Below are positions 1-6,755 of a DNA stretch of 8,615 nt, piece by piece. The notes under the pieces are model-generated. The model was not told the origin of the DNA. It ran no database searches and saw only the letters and a program-made list of their open reading frames with translations. Position 1 is the stretch's first letter, and the number at the start of each line of letters is the position of its first letter. Made by a program: the position numbers and the translations under genes. This stretch comes from WYZ-LMO8 sp964586135 (GTDB taxonomy: Archaea > Thermoproteota > Methanomethylicia > Nezhaarchaeales > WYZ-LMO8), in contig CAZPGS010000033.1 in NCBI GenBank assembly GCA_964586135.1, positions 1 through 8,615 on the forward strand, written 5' to 3'.

Positions 1-1
1 A

Positions 2-499
2 GTAGACTTGGCTAGGCTTCCAGATGAGCGTGGAGTCTTCACAGAAGTCATGCGTGGCGATTGGAAGGAGCTTCTGGGAGAAGATTCTATAGTTCAAGTA
101 AACTTGTCTGTAACATGTCCCGGTATTGTTAGGGCTTGGCATAGGCATCTCCGCGGCCAGAACGACTACTTCATAGTCGTGAGGGGCTCGATCAAAGTGT
201 GCGCCTACGACGACGAGGAGGGCTCGCCCACGAAGGGCCACTTAGTCGAGGTCGTTTTGAGCGAGGCGAGGATGCAGGTCTTGAGGGTCCCAGGGAGGTA
301 CTGGCACGGGTTCAAGGTAGTGGGCCACGAGCCGGCCTACCTCGTGTACTTCGTGAACAGGCTCTACGACTACGCGAGCCCGGACGAGGAGAGGAGGCCT
401 TGGAACGACCCGAGCGTGATACCAGTAGCCGTAAACGGGAGGACGGAGGACCCCAGAGTCGGGAGGCCTTGGGACTGGTTCTACCCTCCCCACAGGTGA
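2..499 (+). CDS. rmlC: dTDP-4-dehydrorhamnose 3,5-epimerase (RmlC-like cupin), 5' partial
   Basis: This is a cupin-fold epimerase that converts dTDP-4-keto-6-deoxyglucose to dTDP-4-keto-L-rhamnose in the cytoplasm. The frame is open from the first bases, and the visible protein begins within the conserved LPDERGVF segment that normally lies some 15-20 residues into the family. The true start is therefore upstream of the window, and the TTG at 8 is probably internal. Visible hallmarks, numbered from the first visible codon, are RAWHRH at about 44-49 (the archaeal counterpart of the catalytic-His strand), RGSIKV at 61-66, RYWHGF at 99-104, and a C-terminal PDEERRPWNDP stretch at 127-137. About 165 residues are present, close to the full family length. 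The stop codon overlaps an AGGTGA motif that probably serves as the ribosome binding site of rmlD, 9 bases upstream of the next start. The three other rml genes follow directly, which strongly supports the call. The divergent archaeal cupin sequence leaves a small chance of a related sugar isomerase. Confidence 0.88.
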   Translation, partial: VDLARLPDERGVFTEVMRGDWKELLGEDSIVQVNLSVTCPGIVRAWHRHLRGQNDYFIVVRGSIKVCAYDDEEGSPTKGHLVEVVLSEARMQVLRVPGRYWHGFKVVGHEPAYLVYFVNRLYDYASPDEERRPWNDPSVIPVAVNGRTEDPRVGRPWDWFYPPHR

Positions 500-508
500 C
501 GTGGTGCC

Positions 509-1390
509 GTGAAGCTCTTGATCACCGGGGCTAGTAGCCTTCCGGGCTACAGGACGACGCTGGAGGCCCTGAGGAGGGGGCACGAAGTAGTAGCCCTTCA
601 CCACAGCCACTCGATACCGATAGAAGGAGAAAGGCTGAAGAAGGTGTCGATCGACATAACCGAGGCGAAGGGCCTCAGGGGCTTGTTGTTTAGGGAGAGG
701 CCCGACGTCGTCGTACACATGGCAGCCTTGGGGGACGTGGACCTCTGCGAGAGGGACAAGGAGCTAGCTTGGAGGACCACGGTCAGGCCGAGCGTCGAGA
801 TAGCGTCCCTCGCCTCTAGGCTCGGCTTCTTCGCTGTCTACCTCTCTACGGACTATGTATTCGACGGGGAGAGGGGCGACTACAGGGAGTACGACGTCCC
901 CAATCCCGTTAACTACTACGGGCTCGTGAAGCTGATGGGGGAGGTGGCGTTCTCCTCTTGCCCCAGCCACGCAATAGTGAGGGCCAGCTCGATATACGGC
1001 TTCGGCCCGGGGAGAGTCAACTTCGCGAAGTACCTCTTCGAGAAGCTGAGGGTAGGAGAGCCCGTCAAGGCCCTCGTCGACCAATACACGTCGCCCACCC
1101 AGGCCTCTCTCTTGGCCAAAGCGGTCCTCGAGATTGTCGAAGAGGGGATGGAGGGGGTATTTCACGTGGTGGGCGAGAGGATGAGCAGGTACGAGTTCGC
1201 GGCCAGGGTGGCCGAGGCCTTGGGGCTCGACAAGTCCCTCATACAGAGGGCTGAGATGAAGGAAATGAATTGGGTGGCTAAGAGGCCCAGGGACTCTAGC
1301 CTCAACTGCGGCGAGACGAGGAGGAGGATCAAGATAGACTTCTACTCGACCCACGTGGCCCTCAAGACGCTCAAGGAGGAGCTATCGTGA
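509..1390 (+). CDS. rmlD: dTDP-4-dehydrorhamnose reductase (RmlD-like SDR)
   Basis: This NAD(P)H-dependent extended short-chain dehydrogenase catalyses the last step of dTDP-L-rhamnose synthesis, reduction of the 4-keto group. It has 293 residues, normal for RmlD. The N-terminal Rossmann nucleotide loop is LITGASSLPG (4-13), STDYVFDG is at 113-120, and the catalytic YxxxK is Y137-K141 in NYYGLVK. The segment RASSIYGFG (158-166) and the C-terminal RPRDSSLN (259-266) also match RmlD proteins. The GTG start is supported by AGGTGA at 494-499, which overlaps the rmlC stop and leaves a 9-base spacer. The end overlaps rmlB by four bases (GTGA), so the two are probably translationally coupled. One oddity is that the usual GxxGxxG loop reads GxxSxxG, the middle glycine being Ser10. 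Function is inferred from motifs and operon position; other SDR sugar reductases are less likely. Confidence 0.9.
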   Translation: MKLLITGASSLPGYRTTLEALRRGHEVVALHHSHSIPIEGERLKKVSIDITEAKGLRGLLFRERPDVVVHMAALGDVDLCERDKELAWRTTVRPSVEIASLASRLGFFAVYLSTDYVFDGERGDYREYDVPNPVNYYGLVKLMGEVAFSSCPSHAIVRASSIYGFGPGRVNFAKYLFEKLRVGEPVKALVDQYTSPTQASLLAKAVLEIVEEGMEGVFHVVGERMSRYEFAARVAEALGLDKSLIQRAEMKEMNWVAKRPRDSSLNCGETRRRIKIDFYSTHVALKTLKEELS

Positions 1391-2388
1391 GGCTCTTGGT
1401 CACAGGCGGCTTAGGCTTCATAGGGAGCAACTTCATCCGATACGTGCTGAGTAAGCACGAGGGGGTTGAGGTCGTAAACCTAGACAAGATGGGGATGGGG
1501 TCGAACCCGCGGAACCTCGAAGACCTAGAGAGTGATGAAAGGTATCGATTTGTGAAGGGAGACCTCCTCGACTTCGACCTCGTGTCGAGGTTGGTGAGGG
1601 AGGTTGACGCAGTCATCAACTTCGCAGCCGAGACCCACGTGGACAGGAGCATAGCCAATCCGAGGGCCTTCTTAGAGAGCAACACCGTCGGGACCTTCAA
1701 CCTCTTAGAGGCGGCTAGGCTGAACAATCCGAGGCTTAGAATAGTCCACGTCTCCACTGACGAGGTCTACTCGGACATACTCGCCGGCTCGTACAAGGAG
1801 GAGGACAGGCTCAAGCCCTCGTCCCCCTACGCAGCCTCCAAGGCCGCCGCCGACATGTTCTGTCTTGCTTATCATAGGACGTACAACCTCGACGTCATAA
1901 TCACAAGGTGCACGAACAACTTCGGCCCCTATCAGTTCCCGGAGAAGCTGGTCCCGAAGACGATAATAAGGGCAAGTCTGGGGATGAAGGTTCCAATATA
2001 CGGTAGCGGGAGGAACGTCAGGGACTGGATCTACGTCTTAGACCACTGCGAGGCCCTGAACCTAGTATTGGAGAGAGGGAGGCCTGGGGAGATATACAAC
2101 ATCTCGTCGGGAAACGAGATAGACAACTTTGCGCTTGTCAAGAAGATTTTAAGCATAATGGGCAAGGACGAGAGCCTAATAGAATTCGTCGAGGACAGGC
2201 CAGGACACGACGTCCGCTACAGCTTGGACTCCTCGAAGATAAGGAGGGAGCTCGAGTGGAGGCCGAGGCATACGCTCGAAGAGGCCTTGAAGGATGTCGT
2301 GGAATGGTACTTGAAGAACGAGTGGTGGTGGAGGCCGTTGGCCGACGAGAGGGTGCTCCACCCTACTCCGTGGAAGCTGAGGTGGTGA
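1387..2388 (+). CDS. rmlB: dTDP-glucose 4,6-dehydratase
   Basis: This NAD+-dependent extended SDR converts dTDP-D-glucose to dTDP-4-keto-6-deoxy-D-glucose, the second step of the pathway. The 333-residue length is typical. Motifs seen are GGLGFIGSN (7-15, a classical GxxGxxG loop), NFAAETHVDRS (78-88), the STDEVY catalytic segment (123-128, T124-D125-E126), YxxxK as Y148-K152, the substrate-binding region RCTNNFGPYQFPEKL (174-188), and the late RPGHD (271-275) and WRP (291-293) typical of RmlB. This combination separates it from GalE-type epimerases, which lack the DE pair. Start choice is GTG at 1387, overlapping the rmlD stop, with GGAGG at 1375-1379 and a 7-base spacer. Its own 3' end carries GAGGTG, the probable ribosome binding site for rmlA. 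The C-terminal tail is rich in tryptophan (EWWWRP), as is common in archaeal versions. Confidence 0.96.
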   Translation: MRLLVTGGLGFIGSNFIRYVLSKHEGVEVVNLDKMGMGSNPRNLEDLESDERYRFVKGDLLDFDLVSRLVREVDAVINFAAETHVDRSIANPRAFLESNTVGTFNLLEAARLNNPRLRIVHVSTDEVYSDILAGSYKEEDRLKPSSPYAASKAAADMFCLAYHRTYNLDVIITRCTNNFGPYQFPEKLVPKTIIRASLGMKVPIYGSGRNVRDWIYVLDHCEALNLVLERGRPGEIYNISSGNEIDNFALVKKILSIMGKDESLIEFVEDRPGHDVRYSLDSSKIRRELEWRPRHTLEEALKDVVEWYLKNEWWWRPLADERVLHPTPWKLRW

Positions 2389-2392
2389 CGGC

Positions 2393-3457
2393 GTGAAGGG
2401 TGTTATTCTGCACGGCGGTGCTGGGACGAGGCTCAGGCCTCTGACCTTCACTGGCCCCAAGCAACTCATACCCATTGCCAACAAGCCCGTCAGCCAATAC
2501 GTGCTCGAGGACCTCGTCTCCAGCGGCGTCAAGGACGTAGCCGTAGTGTTGGGCGAGGTCTACCCTGAGCTCGTCAGGGAGTACTACAAGGACGGCTCGT
2601 CCTTCGGTGCGAGGATAACCTACGTCTACCAGGGCAAGCCGCTGGGCATAGCCCACGCCGTCAAGCTCTGCAGGGACTTCGTGGGCGACGAGAAGTTCGT
2701 CGTCTACCTAGGGGACCAGATCCTCCAGAAGGGGATCAAGAGGTACGTGGAGAAGTTCGCAGAGGGAGACTACGACGCCTTCGTCCTCCTTAAGGAGGTC
2801 GAGGACCCGACGAGGTTCGGAGTCGCCCAGTTCGACGAGGGGGGAAGGCTCGTGAGGCTCGTCGAGAAGCCCAAGGTCCCTCCCAGCAGGTACGCGCTCG
2901 TTGGGGTCTACTTCTTCAAGCCGGTAGTCTTCGACGTGATAGAGGGCTTGAAGCCGAGCTGGAGGGGCGAGCTGGAGATAACGGACGCGATCCAGCTAAT
3001 GCTTGAGCGCGAGTACAAAGTGGGCTACGAAATACTAGACGGGTGGTGGTTCGACGTCGGCAAGAGCGACGACGTGTTGGCGGTCAACGCCAAGGTGCTC
3101 GACGAGAGGGCTAGGGAGAGGATTGAGGGAGAGGTCGAGAACTCCAAGATTGAAGGAAGGGTCGAGGTCGGCAGGGGGACTAAAATTGTGAACAGCATAA
3201 TTAGAGGGCCCTCAATGATAGGCGAGGGTTGCCTTATAGAGAACTCGTACGTGGGGCCCTACACTAGCGTTGGAAGAGGCTCGAGGATAATCAACAGCTC
3301 CGTCGAGTACTGCGTAATACTCGAGAACGCCTCCATCATCAGGGTCAAGAGGCTGGAGGAGAGCTTGATAGGGAGGAACGCCAAGGTAGTCAAGGGCGAG
3401 GGCAATAGGAGGTTCGTGAAGCTCAATATCGGAGATTACTCTGAAGTGATGCTGTAA
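2393..3457 (+). CDS. rmlA: glucose-1-phosphate thymidylyltransferase, long archaeal form with beta-helix tail
   Basis: This nucleotidyltransferase makes dTDP-glucose from glucose-1-phosphate and dTTP, the entry step of the rhamnose pathway. The N-terminal domain (about 1-240) carries the signature HGGAGTRLRP (7-16), PKQLIPIANKP (22-32), the metal-binding YLGDQ (105-109, D108), VEKP (157-160), GELEITDAI (192-200) and WFDVGK (219-224). Residues from about 245 to 340 form short hexapeptide-like repeats (for example VEVGRGTKI and SMIGEGCLI), the left-handed beta-helix of the long RmlA form; the protein has 354 residues against roughly 290 for short bacterial RmlA. The GTG start at 2393 has GAGGTG at 2379-2384 with an 8-base spacer, immediately after the rmlB stop. 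Long-form enzymes are known to differ from short RmlA in their regulatory regions, but nothing here tests that. Related UTP/sugar-phosphate transferases are possible in principle, but the rml context argues for dTTP. Confidence 0.94.
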   Translation: MKGVILHGGAGTRLRPLTFTGPKQLIPIANKPVSQYVLEDLVSSGVKDVAVVLGEVYPELVREYYKDGSSFGARITYVYQGKPLGIAHAVKLCRDFVGDEKFVVYLGDQILQKGIKRYVEKFAEGDYDAFVLLKEVEDPTRFGVAQFDEGGRLVRLVEKPKVPPSRYALVGVYFFKPVVFDVIEGLKPSWRGELEITDAIQLMLEREYKVGYEILDGWWFDVGKSDDVLAVNAKVLDERARERIEGEVENSKIEGRVEVGRGTKIVNSIIRGPSMIGEGCLIENSYVGPYTSVGRGSRIINSSVEYCVILENASIIRVKRLEESLIGRNAKVVKGEGNRRFVKLNIGDYSEVML

Positions 3458-3580
3458 TCTTCGAGGGCTTAGGCAACGTCCTTACGATGATGAGTTTGGT
3501 GGCTTTGTTTGCATCCGAAGGCCTGGCGAGGTCGTTGAACAACATAGCCGTACGCCTTGGAATCTAGGAGTTGAAGCTGG
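3458..3580 (+). other. gap between rmlA and the GT4 gene with a short coding-like frame
   Basis: This 123-base spacer shows no clear TATA box and no convincing terminator stem. A frame different from that of rmlA is open from 3445 to a TAG at 3565-3567 and reads like the hydrophobic C-terminal end of a protein (for example VIFEGLGNVL and MMSLVALFASEGLARSL). Its only ATG codons are the tandem pair at 3487 and 3490, giving at most 26 residues. It may be a remnant of a lost gene's 3' end or chance. AGGAG at 3566-3570 sits 10 bases before the GT4 start and is its likely ribosome binding site. The GT4 gene may therefore be co-transcribed with the rml operon. Confidence 0.4.
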
Positions 3581-4816
3581 ATGAGGGTCTTGTTCATAGC
3601 GCCTACGAACCTGGCAGTACGTAGTGGCACGAGCGTACGCGTCTCGAATTTTGCCAAGGCAGCGGCAAAGATTTGCGAAGAGGTCTTCTTGGCCTCGTTC
3701 ACTAATAACAAGGGGCTCGAGGAGCTCGAGACACTTAGCAATCTAGTGCACATTAGATTGAGATACGTCCCCCCGCTCTATCGCATAGTAATAATGGCGA
3801 TAAACGACATTAGCAACCGAGTAGCATCAAGGCTCATCACAAAACTTTGTGAGCACGAGCTTAGTGAGATGAAGGATGTCGCGAGTAGAGTCGACGTGAT
3901 CCACGCCCACCAACATCTCTTCGGCTTTTGTTTGGCGAAGATGCTTCAAAGGTCGGTGAGGAGGCGAGCGCCTATGGTCATAGACTTACATGGCTTGCTC
4001 AGGCTCGAGGGATTGGTGGGGACCTCTGTGAAGGAGGTCCTAGCCAACGCGATCGGGTTCCTGCACGAAGCTACAGCGTTAAGGGATAAATCCGTAGCAG
4101 CCTTTACCGTGCCTTCTAGAGGCCTTGGCGAGGTTCTAATGTCCGCTTACGGAGTTGATCCTGACAAGGTCTTCGAGGTCCCCGATGCCGTGGACCCAGA
4201 AGTCATCGCGACGGCTAAAAGGTGTGAGGAGATGGAAAGAGAGGTAGAGGAGTTGTTAAGAGGCTCTGAGCTACGCAACGCGGTGGCCTACGTCGGGAGC
4301 ATAAGTCGATATCACGGCTTCTTCGACCTGGTAAAGGCGATTAAGATCGCTAAGAGGTCTTCTCGAGAGGTCAAGCTACTCCTCATAGTACCTAGCCTAA
4401 AGCAACTGTTGAGGTTCCGCGACCTCCTACCAGAGGGCACGGTAGCCTTGGAGAGCGTACCTAGGAGGCTCATCTCCTGTGTGTTAAGACGAGCTGCCGT
4501 ATGCGTCTTACCACACAGAGCTGGCACGCAGTTTGACTACATCCCCTCGAACAAGATATACGATTACATGCTCTCGGGAAGGCCGATAGTTGCCTACAGA
4601 ACGCTCTCTGTAGCAGAAGTGCTTAGCAAATACCCGATGCGCGTATTGGTGAAGCCCAATGACTCCATGGCACTCGCTAAGGGGATCGTAAAGGCGCTGG
4701 CGCTCTGGAGGGACTCCGAGCCAAAGCCCAAGTTTGACTGCATGCCGACTTTAGATGACGTGGAGAGGTCGCTTAAAACTGTCTACAGCGCGGTTAGCGA
4801 GGCCGATTCGAGATGA
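3581..4816 (+). CDS. GT4-like glycosyltransferase (GT-B fold)
   Basis: This is a retaining-type, nucleotide-sugar-dependent glycosyltransferase, probably acting at the cytoplasmic face of the membrane on a lipid-linked glycan. Donor and acceptor cannot be read from the sequence. It has 411 residues. The N-terminal Rossmann-like domain starts MRVLFIAPTN and includes VIHAHQH (106-112) and DLHGLLRLEG (135-144). The domain junction has VPSRGLGEVL (177-186) and VPDAVDPE (200-207). The C-terminal donor-binding domain has YVGSISRYHGFFDLVKAI (237-254) and SNKIYDYMLSGRPIVAYR (323-340), the place of the family's EX7E-type motif, here with Asp-Tyr where Glu-Tyr is common. ATG is the first start after an in-frame TGA at 3572, with AGGAG 10 bases upstream. 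The stop overlaps the next start (ATGA). Arginine codons include many CGN, unlike the AGG-dominated rmlA, which may mean a separate origin. Confidence 0.85.
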   Translation: MRVLFIAPTNLAVRSGTSVRVSNFAKAAAKICEEVFLASFTNNKGLEELETLSNLVHIRLRYVPPLYRIVIMAINDISNRVASRLITKLCEHELSEMKDVASRVDVIHAHQHLFGFCLAKMLQRSVRRRAPMVIDLHGLLRLEGLVGTSVKEVLANAIGFLHEATALRDKSVAAFTVPSRGLGEVLMSAYGVDPDKVFEVPDAVDPEVIATAKRCEEMEREVEELLRGSELRNAVAYVGSISRYHGFFDLVKAIKIAKRSSREVKLLLIVPSLKQLLRFRDLLPEGTVALESVPRRLISCVLRRAAVCVLPHRAGTQFDYIPSNKIYDYMLSGRPIVAYRTLSVAEVLSKYPMRVLVKPNDSMALAKGIVKALALWRDSEPKPKFDCMPTLDDVERSLKTVYSAVSEADSR

Positions 4817-5880
4817 GGCCGAAGGTCACCCTTGTCTGGCTCAACTACAACAGTGCGGGCTTTTTGAGCTTAGCGCTGAGGTCTTTGAGGAGCTTGCTCC
4901 AGCTGGACTACGATGACTACGAGGTCGTCGTAGTGGACAACGCATCTAACGATGGTAGCTTTGAAGCCATAAAGAAATTCGTCGAAGGCCAAGGGTCCAT
5001 CAAGGCCAAGATCAAGGTCGTTAGGAGTGACGTGAACAGGGGCTACTCGGGGGGCATGAACTTAGGCTGGAGCGCGCGAGACCCCGAGTCCAAGTACGTG
5101 GCATTCCTCAACAACGACTTAATCGTCGAGCCCGATTCGCTTCGCAACATCGTTGAATGCATGGAGGCCGAGGAAGACGTGGGGGCCGCGAGCGGCTTAA
5201 TATTATTCGGCGATGGAAGAACGGTATGCTCGGCAGGAGGCGTCGTTACGGAGCTCTGGAGCGCTGGAGGTATTTGTCGGGACGCCTCCTGCTCTGAGTG
5301 CTATGGAAGGGAAAAGCCCTACTACGTGACTTACGCCGATGGTGCCTACATGGTGGTCAAGGCAGACGCTATAAGGAGTGCATGTCCAGATGGGAAGCCG
5401 TTCCTCGACGAAGCGTTCCTGTACTTCGATGACTACGTCCTAGGGCTAGTGTTGTGGAATAGGGGTTACAAGGTCAAGTACTATCCCGTTAAAGCGGGGC
5501 TACACTATGCTCACAGGACTGCAAAACCCGTTATCAGCTACTATTCTGCGAGAGCAAGAGTGGCCTTAATGAAAGTCGTAGAGACGCGTTTTAAAACTAT
5601 GGTACCTGCGTTCCTGTTAATGTGGCTCGTCGTGTACAGCCTGATGTGCGTGACTGATAGTACAAAGAGCCGTGCACTCGTAAGGGGCGCTTACGACGGC
5701 CTACGCTTAGGATCCTTTGCGAAGAAGAAGGTGGGCGCATTATCACTGTACAGAGCGCCGTACGTGAGGTTAGGATTTAAGCACTCTATGTCTGGATTTC
5801 GTGGGTTGCGTGGAAAGACTAAGATAACGCACGGAGACTTGGTTCGCTCAGAATCGGGTCTAAACCATGCACGCGCATAG
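4813..5880 (+). CDS. GT2-like glycosyltransferase, rhamnosyltransferase type, with C-terminal membrane segment
   Basis: This is an inverting GT-A enzyme that probably adds a sugar, plausibly L-rhamnose from the upstream pathway, to a membrane-linked glycan. It has 355 residues. Motifs in order are WLNYNS (9-14), VDNASNDGS (41-49), NRGYSGGMN (75-83), the metal/nucleotide site LNNDLIVEP (99-107, NND in place of DxD), YADGAYMVVK (174-183), and the catalytic acceptor region FLDEAFLYFDDYVLGLVL (197-214), where DD replaces the usual ED, followed by HYAHRT (231-236). A hydrophobic stretch at about 262-280 suggests a membrane anchor after the catalytic domain, with a basic tail. A Cys-rich insertion (C155, C160, C163, plus C139) precedes the acceptor region. 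The start overlaps the GT4 stop, so the pair is probably translationally coupled; GAGG at 4799-4802 is a modest ribosome binding site. The last 15-20 residues may be altered, because a neighbouring frame continues as coding-like sequence past this stop. Confidence 0.86.
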   Translation: MRPKVTLVWLNYNSAGFLSLALRSLRSLLQLDYDDYEVVVVDNASNDGSFEAIKKFVEGQGSIKAKIKVVRSDVNRGYSGGMNLGWSARDPESKYVAFLNNDLIVEPDSLRNIVECMEAEEDVGAASGLILFGDGRTVCSAGGVVTELWSAGGICRDASCSECYGREKPYYVTYADGAYMVVKADAIRSACPDGKPFLDEAFLYFDDYVLGLVLWNRGYKVKYYPVKAGLHYAHRTAKPVISYYSARARVALMKVVETRFKTMVPAFLLMWLVVYSLMCVTDSTKSRALVRGAYDGLRLGSFAKKKVGALSLYRAPYVRLGFKHSMSGFRGLRGKTKITHGDLVRSESGLNHARA

Positions 5881-5885
5881 AGATC

Positions 5886-6029
5886 GTGGCAGAGCTTGAG
5901 CCGAGGGTCATCGATGTCGAGGATGATGTGCCATCCCTCATCGAGCTCGTCCTCAAGGAGGACGCAGAATGCTTAGAAGCGCTCGGCCAGCTCGAGCGAT
6001 CGTTGCCAGTGGCCGTCAAAATAGTCTAA
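5886..6029 (+). CDS. possible small ORF or displaced C-terminal fragment, unrecognised
   Basis: A frame different from that of the GT2 gene is open from 5823 (after a TAA at 5820) to a TAA at 6027. Its first usable start is the GTG at 5886, giving 47 residues, acidic and helical-looking, with pieces such as ELEPRVIDVEDDVPSLIEL and LEALGQLERSLPVAVKIV. Codon choice (GAG, GTC, CTC, AAG, AGG) is like that of real genes here. I see no good ribosome binding site, and part of the frame overlaps the GT2 3' end. I do not recognise the family. It could be a genuine small protein, the end of an older gene partly overwritten by the GT2 gene, or an extension of that gene lost by a one-base frameshift near 5870. 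Confidence 0.3.
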   Translation: MAELEPRVIDVEDDVPSLIELVLKEDAECLEALGQLERSLPVAVKIV

Positions 6030-6091
6030 GCCCAGCGAATAGGGGTTTGCACGAGAGGTGGCCGGAAGCGCCGTCCTCCTTAAGCGCTTGA

Positions 6092-6497
6092 TCCTCGATC
6101 GTCTACAACACTATCGTTACGGCCTCTTACGTTATCGCATCGCGTTTCGTGGCCTAGTCGGACTACAAGCTTGCCATTTCCATGGTCTTAGGCACTAAGA
6201 GGTCAACGATCCTTGCACTATTCCTGGCCTATACCGCCATAGTGGCCCTTGTGGGCTTTCTGCTGGGGATAGCCATGGGTACTACTGGGGCCCAAGCGGT
6301 CTCGACTGCCTTCAGGTGGGTTCGGCTGGGCATCGACATGGCACCCTTCATGAAGGCCGAGCAGGCCCTCCATACCCCTCTTGGCCCTCGCCTCTTCAAT
6401 TGTGGGCTACGCGTGTCCTGCCCTAAAAGCCGCGCGAGCGGTACCTCCTATGGGCTTTCCCAGCATTCAACGACGGGTGCGAGGTTCCGTGAGCTGA
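6092..6497 (+). pseudogene. C-terminal remnant of an FtsX/MacB-like ABC transporter permease
   Basis: The conserved C-terminal half of an FtsX-type permease can be read across two frames. In the first frame, SSIVYNTIVTASYVIASRF begins at 6092, is broken by TAG at 6155, and resumes as SDYKLAISMVLGTKRSTIL and LALFLAYTAIVALVGFLLGI. This is the typical helix, then 'xxLGtkrsxIlxlFl' linker, then helix, of FtsX proteins. After EQAL (near 6370) the frame shifts by one base, probably in the CCCTCC run at 6366-6371, and continues as LLALASSIVGYACPALKAAR, the usual last helix with its G-x-x-P-A-x-x-A-x-R ending, to a TGA at 6495. Upstream the first frame has a TGA at 6089, and only fragments back to about 6040 look related. 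No extracellular domain, N-terminal helix or partner ATPase is present. It is therefore a decayed fragment and not a working permease. The ATG at 6182 could still open a 108-codon frame, but its last third is out-of-frame sequence. Confidence 0.72.
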
Positions 6498-6670
6498 GAG
6501 CTACATGAACTTCAAGCAACCGGAAAAGCTCCAAGAGGCCTTCAGGTCTTACGAGAAGGGCAAGACCTCTCCGGGGAACTTTGAATCAAGAGGGGCAAGC
6601 AATAAATGAGCAAATGCGTAGCGCGAAGATGAGTATCGCTTCCTCTGAGGCAAGCCCCAAGGACCTCTTC
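6498..6670. other. non-coding or decayed stretch with only very short frames
   Basis: No recognisable gene is present between the permease remnant and the next promoter. Two small + strand frames exist: 34 codons from ATG 6505 to TGA 6607, containing EKLQEAFRSYEKGK, and 26 codons from ATG 6614 to TAA 6692, which runs through the TATA-like element. Neither has a clear ribosome binding site or a family I can name. The first is hydrophilic and could be a fragment of a lost gene. Confidence 0.5.
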
Positions 6671-6671
6671 G

Positions 6672-6682
6672 ATATATTTAAG
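6672..6682 (+). promoter_or_regulatory. TATA-like archaeal promoter element
   Basis: The AT-rich box ATATATTTAAG stands out in an otherwise GC-rich window. An archaeal TATA box would place transcription start about 25 bases downstream, near 6703-6708, just after a short T run (6695-6700). The next start codon with a strong ribosome binding site is 6756, which would give a leader of about 50 bases. A 9-codon frame (GTG 6721 to TGA 6750, with AGGAG at 6711-6715) lies in that leader; its meaning is unknown. Confidence 0.5.
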
Positions 6683-6743
6683 CTCACATATTAACTTTTT
6701 AGAGGGTATGAGGAGTTGTCGTGGGACTTGACTTCAACGCGTT

Positions 6744-6750
6744 GAGGTGA
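6744..6750 (+). promoter_or_regulatory. ribosome binding site GAGGTGA for the methyltransferase-like remnant
   Basis: GAGGTGA closely matches the archaeal anti-Shine-Dalgarno target and sits 5 bases before the ATG at 6756. It fixes this ATG as the original start of the decayed gene and shows that its initiation region is still intact. Confidence 0.65.
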
Positions 6751-6755
6751 AAGGT

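Noticed and set aside
8..10. TTG at 8 as the start of rmlC
   Set aside because: The frame is open to the window edge and the conserved DERG segment follows almost at once, so the N-terminal part of the family lies upstream; no ribosome binding site can be judged here.
242..718. 158-codon minus-strand frame across the rmlC/rmlD junction, and a similar 196-codon frame at 764-1354
   Set aside because: They are proline- and histidine-rich, match no recognisable family and lie opposite well-supported genes; they are shadow frames of GC-rich coding DNA.
6691..6702. T run (CTTTTT) as a terminator of the upstream remnant
   Set aside because: Only five T residues and no clear upstream gene to terminate; it more likely belongs to the promoter region.
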